Part shown: positions 29,237 to 37,947 of the stretch, one piece after another
Layout: each line of letters begins with the position of its first letter
Position numbering within the stretch: the stretch's first letter is position 1
DNA from: Rhodocyclaceae bacterium
Lineage (GTDB): Bacteria; Pseudomonadota; Gammaproteobacteria; Burkholderiales; Rhodocyclaceae
Length of the DNA: 37,973 nt
Reading direction: 5' to 3'
NCBI GenBank assembly: GCA_008933825.1
Contig: WBUF01000021.1
Span: 1-37,973 of the forward strand
Program-made: the position numbers and the translations under genes
Notes under the pieces: generated by a model
What the model was told of the DNA's origin: nothing
The model's database searches: none
What the model saw: the letters and a program-made list of their open reading frames with translations, nothing else

Positions 29237-31113
29237 ATGTCAGCAGCGGCAACGGCACCAGCGGGCACGAAGCGGGGCGCGCCGCGCCCGGTAGAAGAGC
29301 TTGACAGCGTCACCATCCGCTTCGTCGGCGATTCCGGCGACGGCATGCAATTGACCGGCAACGAGTTTTCCCGCGCCATCGCCAAAGCCGGACACGACTT
29401 CGCCACCCACCCCGACTATCCCTCCGAAATCCGCGCCCCGACCGGTACCCTGTTCGGCGTTTCCGGTTACCAGATCCAGTTCGCCTCGCGCGCCGTATTC
29501 ACCTCCGGCGATGCCCCGGACGTGCTGGTCGCCATGAACCCGGCGGCACTGAAGACCAATTTGTCCGACGTCAAGCACGGTGGCACCATCATCGCCAACA
29601 GCGGCGCCTTCACCGACGCGAACCTCGCGAAGGCCGGCTACAAGGGCAATCCCCTCGACGACGGTAGTCTCGGCGACTACCGCCTCTACAAGATCGACAT
29701 CTCCGAACTGACCGCCCATGCCCTGAAGGCGTCCGGACTCTCCAAGAAGGAGGTTGGCCGCTGCAAGAACTACTATGCGCTGGGCCTCATGCTCTCTCTC
29801 TACAGCCGTCCGCTGGAGAAAGAAGAGGAGGATATCCGCAAGAAGTTCGCCAAAAAGCCAGAGGTCGCCGAGGCCAACGTGCTGGCGTTGCGCGCCGGCT
29901 ATGCCTATGCCGATGCTACCGAGATGTTCATCACGAGCTACCGCGTGCGCACGGCCGACATTGCACCGGGCACCTACCGCAGCCTGACCGGCAACCACGC
30001 CGCGGCGCTCGGCTTCGTCGCCGCCTCGGAACTGGCCGGCGTGCCGCTGTTCCTCGGCTCCTACCCGATCACCCCGGCGACCGACATCCTGCACGAGCTC
30101 TCGGCGCTGAAGCATTTCAACGTCGCCACCTTCCAGGCCGAGGACGAGATCGCCGGCATCTGCTCGGCGATCGGCGCGGCCTATGGCGGTGCGCTCGGCA
30201 TGACCACCACTTCCGGCCCCGGCATGGCGTTGAAGACCGAGGCGCTCGGCCTCGCCGTGATGCTGGAGATTCCGCTGGTGATCGTGAACGTGCAGCGCGG
30301 CGGGCCCTCGACCGGCCTGCCGACCAAGATCGAGCAGTCGGACCTCCTGCAGGCGGTCTATGGCCGCAACGGCGAATGCCCGATTCCGGTCATCGCCGCC
30401 AATTCGCCGGCCGATTGCTTCGATTGCGCCATCGAGGCCTTCCGCCTTGCCGTCAAATACATGACGCCGGTGATCTTCCTGTCCGATGGCGGCATCGGCA
30501 ACGCCGCCGAACCCTGGCGCATTCCCGATCCGGCTTCGCTGCCCAAGCTGAAGGTGAAGTTCCGCACCGATCCCGAAGGCTTCCAGGCCTACGCCCGCGA
30601 CGCCAATCTGGCGCGCGCCTGGGTGCGCCCCGGCACGCCCGGCATGGAACACCGCGTCGGTGGCCTGGAAAAGGATTTCCTCACCGGCAACATTTCGCAC
30701 GACCCGATGAACCACCAGCGCATGGTCGAAGTGCGCGCCGCCAAGGTCGAGGGAATCGCAAAGGACCTGCCGCCGCTCAAGGTGGAAGGCCCGGCCAGCG
30801 GCGATCTCCTCGTCGTCGGCTGGGGCAGCACCTACGGCTCGATCGTGCAGGCGCGCGAGAAAGCCGCCGCCGAGGGCCATACCGTCGCCCACGTGCACTT
30901 GCGTCACCTGAACCCCTTGCCGCCGGATCTCGGCGACATCCTCAGGCGCTACAAGCGCGTGCTGGTGCCCGAGATGAACCTTGGCCAGCTTTCGCGCATC
31001 CTGCGCGAGCATTTCCTGCGCGAGGTGGACACCCTTTCCAAGGTGCAGGGCAAGCCGTTCAAGGTGTCCGAGATCCACGATCGCATCGTCGAACTGTGCA
31101 AGAAGGGGTCGAA

Positions 31114-31117
<4 letters not shown>
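29237..31117 (+). CDS. korA: 2-oxoacid:ferredoxin oxidoreductase, fused gamma-alpha subunit (2-oxoglutarate type)
   Basis: The 626-residue protein fuses the gamma domain (about 25-200, beginning VTIRFVGDSGDGMQLTGNEFSRAIAKAG) to the alpha, pyrimidine-binding domain (about 240-600, with YPITPATDIL at 276-285, TTSGPGMALKTE and NVQRGGPSTGLPTK). With korB it oxidatively decarboxylates a 2-oxoacid with CoA and reduces ferredoxin. The two-subunit form of this size is typical of 2-oxoglutarate:ferredoxin oxidoreductases; a pyruvate or branched-chain substrate cannot be excluded. The ATG at 29237 has an ideal AGGAGG site five bases upstream, preferred over an ATG eight codons earlier. It overlaps korB as ATGA. 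Confidence 0.9.
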
Positions 31118-32399
<1,282 letters not shown>

Positions 32400-32437
32400 T
32401 GGGATAATCGCCGGGTTCTTTCCCGAGCGAGGCGCCC

Positions 32438-33583
32438 GTGCCTGTTCCCGCATCCGTCTCCGACTACCGCCTGCTGGCGGAGCAGCGCCTACCGCGCGCC
32501 TTCTTCGACTACATCGACGGCGGCGCCTACAACGAGCTGACGCTCGCCGCCAACCGCGACGACCTCGATGCGCTGAATCTGCACCAGCGCGTGCTGCGCG
32601 GCGCCGCGAACATCGATACCTCGACCACTGTGCTCGGCGAGACGCTGGCCCAACCAGTGATCCTCGGCCCGGTCGGCCTGGCCGGCCTGTATGCCCGCCG
32701 CGGCGAAGTGCAGGCGGCGCGCGCGGCGAAGGCCGCCGGCGTGCCGTTCTGCCTCAGCACCGTCTCCATCTGTTCCATCGAAGAAGTCAGTGCCGCCGGC
32801 ACGGCGCCGTTCTGGTTCCAGCTCTACGTCATCCGCGACCGCGGCTACGCCAAAGAACTTCTCGCCCGCGCCCAGGCCGCCGGCTGCACCACGCTGGTGT
32901 TCACCGTCGACCTCCCCGTGTTCGCCACGCGCTACCGCGACGTGAGGAACGGCATGACCGGCGGCGCCACGCTGGCCGGCCGGCTGGCGAAGCTCTGGGA
33001 CATCGTCCGCCACACCGATTGGCTCCTCGACGTGGCCGTCGGCGGCAAGCCGCTCACCTTCGGCAACCTCGCCCAGGCCGTGCCCTCGGCGAAGAGCCTC
33101 GAAGCGATGAAAGTCTGGGTCGACGCCCAGTTCGACCCCGCCATCACCTGGCGCGACCTCGGCTGGCTGCGCGAGAACTGGAGCGGCAACATCGTCATCA
33201 AGGGCGTGCTCGACGCGGACGATGCACGCGCCGCCGCCGACATCGGCGCCAGCGCCGTGGTCGTCTCCAACCACGGCGGCCGCCAGCTCGACGGCGCGCC
33301 CTCGGCCATCTCCACCCTGCCGCGCGTCGTCGACGCCGTCGGCGACCGGCTGGAAGTCCTCATGGACGGCGGCATCCGCAGCGGCCAGGACGTCGCCAAG
33401 GCGCTGGCCCTCGGCGCGAAAGCCATCCTACTCGGCCGCCCCTGGGCCTACGGCCTCGCCGCAAGGGGCGAGCAGGGCGTCGCCGAAGTCCTCGCCCTCC
33501 TCAAGCGCGAGCTGGAAATCACCATGACCCTGCTGGGCGTGGAGCGGATCGAGCAGATCGGGGCAGGGGCGCTGGACAGGTAG
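32438..33583 (+). CDS. FMN-dependent alpha-hydroxy-acid oxidase/dehydrogenase (LldD-like)
   Basis: A 381-residue TIM-barrel flavoprotein of the L-lactate dehydrogenase/glycolate oxidase/mandelate dehydrogenase family. Tyr25 is in FFDYIDGGA. Lys255 (NIVIKGV) contacts FMN, His279 and Arg282 (SNHGGRQLDG) are the catalytic base and carboxylate-binding residue, and LMDGGIRSGQDV with GRPWAYGLA bind the FMN phosphate. It oxidises an L-2-hydroxy acid to a 2-oxo acid; L-lactate, mandelate or glycolate cannot be told apart here. The start is GTG, 38 bases after the ferredoxin. It may be the last gene of the korAB transcript, and it makes a 2-oxo acid, the class of substrate korAB consumes. Confidence 0.88.
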   Translation: MPVPASVSDYRLLAEQRLPRAFFDYIDGGAYNELTLAANRDDLDALNLHQRVLRGAANIDTSTTVLGETLAQPVILGPVGLAGLYARRGEVQAARAAKAAGVPFCLSTVSICSIEEVSAAGTAPFWFQLYVIRDRGYAKELLARAQAAGCTTLVFTVDLPVFATRYRDVRNGMTGGATLAGRLAKLWDIVRHTDWLLDVAVGGKPLTFGNLAQAVPSAKSLEAMKVWVDAQFDPAITWRDLGWLRENWSGNIVIKGVLDADDARAAADIGASAVVVSNHGGRQLDGAPSAISTLPRVVDAVGDRLEVLMDGGIRSGQDVAKALALGAKAILLGRPWAYGLAARGEQGVAEVLALLKRELEITMTLLGVERIEQIGAGALDR

Positions 33584-33623
33584 CTGGTCACTCCCTACGA
33601 CACGGCGCCAAGCAGGGATATGC

Positions 33624-33890
33624 ATGATCATTCATTGTTCGAAAAAGCTTGCCGCGAAACTGCCCGATGTTTCATCGATGCCGCTCGAGCTGACCAGCCC
33701 GCTGGGCGGCTGGCATGGGCATCTGATCACCCTGGATCGTCGTCAATGCGCGATGTTTTGCCATGACGCGACGCGCTACGCGCTGTTCCTGCCGGGGCTG
33801 CGCAAGGAGCATTGCACCGAGTTGGGCAGCAAATGGTTTCGCCAGCTTTACCTGGCCACGCTGGCCATGAGCGCGGTTCGCCTGTGTTAG
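33624..33890 (+). CDS. Short DUF6933-like protein, probably lacking its C-terminal half
   Basis: An 88-residue protein opening MIIHCSKKLAAKL, then SPLGGWHGHLITLDRRQCAMFCHDATRYALFLPGL, which resembles the N-terminal half of DUF6933 proteins. These are usually about twice as long and have no known function. The reading frame ends abruptly at MSAVRLC-stop after the helix WFRQLYLATLA; no continuation was seen in the other frames before the adjoining PIN gene. It may be a truncated remnant left by insertion of the toxin-antitoxin pair. CAGGGA precedes the ATG, so it may still be translated. Confidence 0.5.
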   Translation: MIIHCSKKLAAKLPDVSSMPLELTSPLGGWHGHLITLDRRQCAMFCHDATRYALFLPGLRKEHCTELGSKWFRQLYLATLAMSAVRLC

Positions 33891-33907
33891 ACAGCAAGCA
33901 ATCAAGA

Positions 33908-34306
33908 TCAGCGCCAGTTTTCCACCCGCAACCCTTCGATACGCTCGAATTCACCCACGTTTGAAGTGACCACGGTCAGGCCCCGGGCCAGGGCGGTGCC
34001 GGCAATCATGATGTCGTAAGCGCCGATGGGCCTGCCGCGCTTTTGCAGGACGGCGCGAATGGTGCCGGCGGCTTTCGCGTCGGCATTCTCGAACGGCAGC
34101 ACGGCGATGCTGGCGAGGAAGGCGTTGATCACCGGCGCCAGTTTTTCCGTGCGGGCGGGATGCAGTTGAAGGCCGTATTCGATCTCCATTCGCGTCACCG
34201 CAGAAATGGAGATCGACTGCGGCGGCGTGGTCTTGAGCCGCGCCAGCACGCCCGCCTGCCCCTTGACGAAATCGCTGACCGTGCAGGTGTCGAGCAGCCA
34301 GGTCAT
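33908..34306 (-). CDS. vapC: PIN-domain toxin (VapC family)
   Basis: A 132-residue PIN ribonuclease. Asp6 (LLDTCTVSDF), Glu43 (MEIEYGL), Asp98 (IGAYDIMIAGTAL) and Asn116 (TSNVGEF) line up with the four acidic/polar metal-site positions; the last is Asn instead of the more common Asp. VapC toxins usually cleave tRNA or rRNA when free of antitoxin. The ATG overlaps the antitoxin stop by four bases (ATGA), the usual arrangement. It points toward the truncated DUF6933-like gene. Confidence 0.87.
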   Translation of the reverse strand: MTWLLDTCTVSDFVKGQAGVLARLKTTPPQSISISAVTRMEIEYGLQLHPARTEKLAPVINAFLASIAVLPFENADAKAAGTIRAVLQKRGRPIGAYDIMIAGTALARGLTVVTSNVGEFERIEGLRVENWR

Positions 34307-34539
34307 GCGAGGGGATCGGCCGGCGGCGGTTTTAGGCGATCGCGCCTGGATTCAAAGGGCGGCAGGTCGGGCAGACCCTCGAACGCCATCACCTCCTCGG
34401 GCCACGATGGCTTGCCTCTGCATGCCAGCCATTCCTGCAGCGCGCGGCGGATGATTGCGTTGCGGCTTTCACCCGCTTCCTCGGCGACTCGGGCTAGCTT
34501 CTGGCCAGTCTGGTCATCGATGTAGATGTTGAAGTGCAT
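34303..34539 (-). CDS. vapB: Ribbon-helix-helix antitoxin of the PIN toxin (VapB type)
   Basis: A 78-residue protein. MHFNIYIDDQTGQKLARVAEEAGESRNAIIRRALQEWL is a ribbon-helix-helix DNA-binding fold. The C-terminal half is Pro/acidic-rich (FEGLPDLPPFESRRD), fitting the flexible toxin-neutralising tail. The ATG at 34539 is chosen because an earlier ATG (34551) abuts the operator and the open frame beyond it overlaps the promoter. It would bind the inverted repeat just upstream, repressing its own operon together with the toxin. Confidence 0.85.
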   Translation of the reverse strand: MHFNIYIDDQTGQKLARVAEEAGESRNAIIRRALQEWLACRGKPSWPEEVMAFEGLPDLPPFESRRDRLKPPPADPLA

Positions 34540-34551
34540 CTGGGACCCCAT

Positions 34552-34593
34552 ATAACATACACGTATGTTATGTGTTGGCAGAGGGCAATGCAA
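34552..34593 (-). promoter_or_regulatory. Promoter and palindromic operator of the RHH/PIN toxin-antitoxin operon
   Basis: ATAACATAC (34552-34560) and GTATGTTAT (34563-34571) form a perfect 9-base inverted repeat with a two-base spacer. On the minus strand the promoter TTGCAT (34593-34588) and TAACAT (34570-34565), spaced 17 bases, has its -10 inside the palindrome. This is the classic autorepression layout of toxin-antitoxin operons. Confidence 0.8.
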
Positions 34594-34629
34594 GAGGGAA
34601 AGCCAGCCTGCAGTTGATGGGAGTCAATT

Positions 34630-34675
34630 GATACAGGAAAAGCGTATGTCTCAGAATTACTGTATCTGATATAGT
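34630..34675 (+). promoter_or_regulatory. Extended -10 promoter with inverted repeat upstream of the acyl-CoA synthetase-like gene
   Basis: TG-A-TATAGT (34667-34675) is an extended -10 element, giving initiation near 34682. An inverted repeat, GATACAG (34630-34636) with CTGTATC (34660-34666), covers the -35 region and abuts the extended -10. This suggests an operator. The repeat arms are 30 bases apart, about three helical turns, so both could lie on one face of the DNA. Confidence 0.5.
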
Positions 34676-34751
34676 TTCTCGCTGCGACGCGGCCACCATA
34701 ACCACACCCATCGCCGCGCCTGATGACGTGATTCACCGGGAGGACGGTATC

Positions 34752-36833
34752 GTGAGCAAATCCATTACGACGCGAGCCAGTGAGCTGTTCCGCCAAGCTG
34801 CTGGGCAGGGTCGCGGGGCGCTCGACGCGGGCGAACTGAAGGCGCTGCTCGACGGGCTCGGCCTCGCCTTCGACGCCGGCGCGCCGGCGGGCGCGGCCGA
34901 CATGCGCATCAGCCTGAACAGCACGCGCGAGTTCGGCATGGTCATCAGCGCCGGGCTGGGCGGGCTGGAAGCGGAGCTCGACGAGGGCAATTTCCGCCGC
35001 GACCGCGGCTCCGTGTACGCCGCCGCGGCACTGACCGACGCGGCGGATTTCCTCGGCCTCTTCAAGCGCACGCTCGCTTATCAGAAGCTCGCCGCCGTGG
35101 CGCAGCGCGCCGGCGCGGCATCGCCCGATGCGGCGCTGGAAGCCTGTTTCGCACGCCTGCTGGAACTGGCGCGGGCCTTCGCCCCGGAAAACCCGGATGC
35201 GCCCTGCGTGCTGCAGGCGCTGGAACTGAATCCGGTGCAGGCCGGTGCGCAGTTCACGGCGCGTGGCGCGGCATGTTCCTTCGGTGCGCCGCAACCCGCC
35301 CGCCTGCCGCGGCCGATATCCAAGATCGACAAGCTGATCCACCCCAAGCGCATCGGTCTCATCGGCGTCTCGGGCACGGGCATGAACTTCGGCCGCATCA
35401 TCCTGCGCAACCTGATGGGCAGCGGCTACCCGAAGGAACAGCTGCTGGTGCTCAAGCCGGGCGAGGCCGAGATCGACGGCGTGAGGTGCGTCGAGGGTCT
35501 GAAGGCCATCGACGGCAAGCTGGACCTGCTCATCGTCGCAGTGGCGGCGAGCGCGGTCTATGAACTGGTCGACGAAATCATTGCCACCGACGCGGTGGAA
35601 GCCGTGATGCTCATTCCTGGCAGCATGGGTGAGACGAAGAAGAGCCGCGAGCCGGCGGCCCGGCTTGCGGCGCGCATCAACGCCGCCCACGGCAAGCCGG
35701 ACGGCGGGCCGATCTTCCTCGGCGCCAACTGCCTCGGCGTGGTGTCGCATCCGGGCGCCTACGACTCCTGGTTCATCCCGCTCGAGCGCCTGCCCAAGCC
35801 GCAGAAGAAGCCGGTGCGCAATTCGGTGATGCTCTCGCAGAGCGGCGCCTTCATGATCACGCGCCTGTCGCAGAATCCCTGGCTCGATCCGGCCTACATG
35901 CTGGCCCTGGGCAACCAGACCGATCTCACGCACGGCGACATGCTCAGCTACTTCGCCGCGCTGCCGGGCATCGAGACGCTCGGCATCTACATCGAAGGCT
36001 TCAAGGACCTCGACGGCCTGCATTTCGCCCGCGCCGTGCGCAAGGCGGTGCTCAACGGCAAGCAGGTGGTGGTGTACAAGTCCGGCCGCACCGCGCCGGG
36101 GCAGGGCGGCGTGATGGGCCACACGGCCTCCATCGCCGGCGGCCTGACGCTGTTCGAGTCGGTGGTGCGCCACGCCGGCGCCATCGTCACCGAGGACTTC
36201 AGCACCTTCGACGACCTCTTCTACATCGCCGGCGCGCTGCAGGAGAAGAAAATCGGCGGCACGCGGCTGGGCGCCATCAGCGGCGCCGGCTTCGAGGCGG
36301 TGGGCATGGCCGACAACATCGAGACCGACGGCTTTGCCATGGAGATGGGCGCGATCGAGGACGCCACAGTGAGGAAGGTCGAGGAAATCCTCGTCGCCAA
36401 GAAGCTCGACCAGCTGGTCGAGGTGAGGAATCCCATCGACATCAACCCGGGCGCCGACGACGAGGCGCACCTGGACATCTCGGAAGCCTTCCTGCAGGAC
36501 CCGAACATCGATGCCGTGGTGGTCGGCCTCGACCCGACCGCCCCTTCGGTGCGCGCGCTCGAATCGAGCAAGCTGCGCCCCGGGCACGACATCAACGACC
36601 CGAAGAGCACGGTGCATCTCATGCCGCCGATGGTCGAGCGCAACGACAAGCCGCTCATCGGCATCGTGGACGGCGGCACGCTCTACGACACCATGGCGGC
36701 GCGCCTGATGGATCAGGGCGTATGCGTCTTTCGCAACTGCGCGCGCGGCACCCGTGCCCTGGTACGCTACGCCCAGGCGAGGCTGTACGCCGATTACCTG
36801 AAAGACCGCCGTCCCGGCGGGACTGACTTTTGA
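34752..36833 (+). CDS. NDP-forming acyl-CoA synthetase-like protein with an internally deleted ATP-grasp domain
   Basis: A 693-residue protein from a GTG preceded by GGGAGGA. Residues 1-180 look like an ATP-grasp (ACD beta) domain with its middle removed: the leading ALDAGELKALLDGLGL helix is followed at once by the late segment EFGMVISAGLGGLEAELDE and a closing LELNPVQ. From about 190 come a CoA-binding Rossmann domain (RIGLIGVSGTGMNFGR) and succinyl-CoA-ligase-like domains. His457 (GVMGHTASIAG) matches the phospho-histidine of ADP-forming acetyl-CoA synthetases. Without the nucleotide-binding half it may need a partner subunit or do something else. A FlK-like thioesterase follows. The acyl group is unknown. 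Confidence 0.8.
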   Translation: MSKSITTRASELFRQAAGQGRGALDAGELKALLDGLGLAFDAGAPAGAADMRISLNSTREFGMVISAGLGGLEAELDEGNFRRDRGSVYAAAALTDAADFLGLFKRTLAYQKLAAVAQRAGAASPDAALEACFARLLELARAFAPENPDAPCVLQALELNPVQAGAQFTARGAACSFGAPQPARLPRPISKIDKLIHPKRIGLIGVSGTGMNFGRIILRNLMGSGYPKEQLLVLKPGEAEIDGVRCVEGLKAIDGKLDLLIVAVAASAVYELVDEIIATDAVEAVMLIPGSMGETKKSREPAARLAARINAAHGKPDGGPIFLGANCLGVVSHPGAYDSWFIPLERLPKPQKKPVRNSVMLSQSGAFMITRLSQNPWLDPAYMLALGNQTDLTHGDMLSYFAALPGIETLGIYIEGFKDLDGLHFARAVRKAVLNGKQVVVYKSGRTAPGQGGVMGHTASIAGGLTLFESVVRHAGAIVTEDFSTFDDLFYIAGALQEKKIGGTRLGAISGAGFEAVGMADNIETDGFAMEMGAIEDATVRKVEEILVAKKLDQLVEVRNPIDINPGADDEAHLDISEAFLQDPNIDAVVVGLDPTAPSVRALESSKLRPGHDINDPKSTVHLMPPMVERNDKPLIGIVDGGTLYDTMAARLMDQGVCVFRNCARGTRALVRYAQARLYADYLKDRRPGGTDF

Positions 36834-36847
36834 AAGAGGGAGCCAAT

Positions 36848-37252
36848 ATGAGCGATACGCTGAAACCCGGACTCACCGCTACCGTCCGCATCACCGTCGA
36901 CACGCCCCGCACCATCGGCTTCATGGGCGAAGACCTGCGTGTGTATTCCACGCCGAGCCTGCTCTACGACGTCGAGGTGGCCTGCCGCGAGCTGATCCTG
37001 CCGCACGTCGGCGAGGGCAAGGACTCGGTCGGCACGCGCGTCGAGTTCGACCACGTCGGCGCCACGCTGCTCGGCATGTGGGTGGAGATCACCGTCAAGC
37101 TGGCGGAGGTGAACGGGCCCGCCGTGACCTTCGAGTTTTCCGCGCGCGATGCGGTGGAGGAAGTGGCGCGCGGCAAGCACAGCCGCTTCGTCGTCGGCCT
37201 GGAGAAGACCGCGCAGCGGCTGAAGGCCAAGCAGGCGAAGGCGGCCGGCTGA
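36848..37252 (+). CDS. FlK-like (fluoroacetyl-CoA thioesterase family) hotdog thioesterase
   Basis: A 134-residue hotdog protein. Thr35 (YSTPSLLYDVEVAC), Glu43 and His69 (VEFDHVGATLLG) match the Thr42/Glu50/His76 catalytic set of Streptomyces FlK with the same spacing (8 and 26 residues), and GEGKDSVGTRVEFDH resembles the FlK core closely. FlK hydrolyses fluoroacetyl-CoA; homologues in non-fluoroacetate bacteria act on unknown small acyl-CoAs. GAGGGAG precedes the ATG. It begins 14 bases after the synthetase-like gene, so the two are co-expressed. Its stop abuts the convergent PIN toxin stop without spacer. Confidence 0.85.
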   Translation: MSDTLKPGLTATVRITVDTPRTIGFMGEDLRVYSTPSLLYDVEVACRELILPHVGEGKDSVGTRVEFDHVGATLLGMWVEITVKLAEVNGPAVTFEFSARDAVEEVARGKHSRFVVGLEKTAQRLKAKQAKAAG

Positions 37253-37666
37253 TTACTTGAAGGGGTTGGTGACGACCAGCCGCTTCTCGAAGCGCTGGCC
37301 GTTCTGCAGGTCTTCGGAATACAGCGTCTTGCAGCCCGCCAGCAAGGCGGAGGCGACGATCATCGCGTCGTAGAGCGACAGGCCGTGTCGTTCTACGAGC
37401 TGCAGGCCCAGGTCGTGCGACTCCTCAACGATGGGCACCACGGCGCATACGGCGCGGATGGCGGCCAGGGCTTCGCGGATTTCGGCGATGGTCATGCCCA
37501 GCTTGCGCGAGGCGACCGAGGCGAACTCGTTGAGCACCTGCACGCTGACGACGCCTCCCCCGGAGAGCAGCGCTTCGGCGCGGTCGGCCTTGGCCTGGTC
37601 GGCGGAGAGCAGGTAGAGAACGGCGTTGGTGTCGAAGAACTGCTCGGCGGCTTTAGCGGCCTTCAT
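37253..37666 (-). CDS. vapC: PIN-domain toxin of an AbrB-type toxin-antitoxin pair (VapC family)
   Basis: A 137-residue PIN protein with Asp12 (FFDTNAVLYLL), Glu47 (QVLNEFASVA), Asp100 (LSLYDAMIVASAL) and Glu118/Asp119 (LYSEDLQNGQ), a full acidic set; LYSEDLQNGQ is typical of a VapC subgroup. Its start overlaps the antitoxin gene by 14 bases. Converges on the FlK-like gene with zero spacing between stop codons. Probable tRNA- or rRNA-cleaving toxin by family. Confidence 0.87.
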   Translation of the reverse strand: MKAAKAAEQFFDTNAVLYLLSADQAKADRAEALLSGGGVVSVQVLNEFASVASRKLGMTIAEIREALAAIRAVCAVVPIVEESHDLGLQLVERHGLSLYDAMIVASALLAGCKTLYSEDLQNGQRFEKRLVVTNPFK

Positions 37667-37886
37667 TGGCTTCGAGGCGGTCGAACCTGAAATCGCCGGG
37701 CAGGCGGCCGCGGAATTTTCTCAGGCGTGCCAGCAGTTCCCTGGGGGCGGGGCGCTTCTCCACTTCGAACTCCCGCTTTCCGGCGACATGGATCTCGATC
37801 TCGTCGCCTTCCTTGAGCTTCAGGGCTTCCACCACGGCGGCGGGCAGGCGCACGGCCAGGCTGTTGCCCCATTTGGCGATTTGCAT
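37653..37886 (-). CDS. AbrB/MazE-type antitoxin (VapB/SpoVT-AbrB fold)
   Basis: A 77-residue protein opening MQIAKWGNSLAVRLPAAVVEALKLKEGDEIEIHV, the swapped-hairpin AbrB DNA-binding fold; the charged C-terminal half (RELLARLRKFRGRLPGDF) would wrap the toxin. The ATG at 37886 has a GGAGA site five bases upstream; earlier in-frame ATGs lie in the promoter. Pairing with a PIN toxin makes this a VapBC-type system with a MazE-like antitoxin, different from the ribbon-helix-helix pair at 33908-34539. Confidence 0.88.
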   Translation of the reverse strand: MQIAKWGNSLAVRLPAAVVEALKLKEGDEIEIHVAGKREFEVEKRPAPRELLARLRKFRGRLPGDFRFDRLEANEGR

Positions 37887-37904
37887 GATGGTCTCCGTTG
37901 CATG

Positions 37905-37947
37905 GATATACATGCTGAAATTGTATATCATTTTACAGGGGATTCAA
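37905..37947 (-). promoter_or_regulatory. Promoter and operator of the AbrB/PIN toxin-antitoxin operon
   Basis: On the minus strand TTGAAT (37947-37942) and TACAAT (37925-37920) are separated by 16 bases. An inverted repeat, GATATAC (37905-37911) and GTATATC (37923-37929) with an 11-base spacer, overlaps the -10 and the start region, as expected for an autorepressed toxin-antitoxin operon. Confidence 0.7.

Noticed and set aside
32438..33583. Naming the FMN enzyme lldD
   Set aside because: Catalytic residues are shared by lactate, mandelate and glycolate enzymes; the substrate cannot be assigned from sequence.
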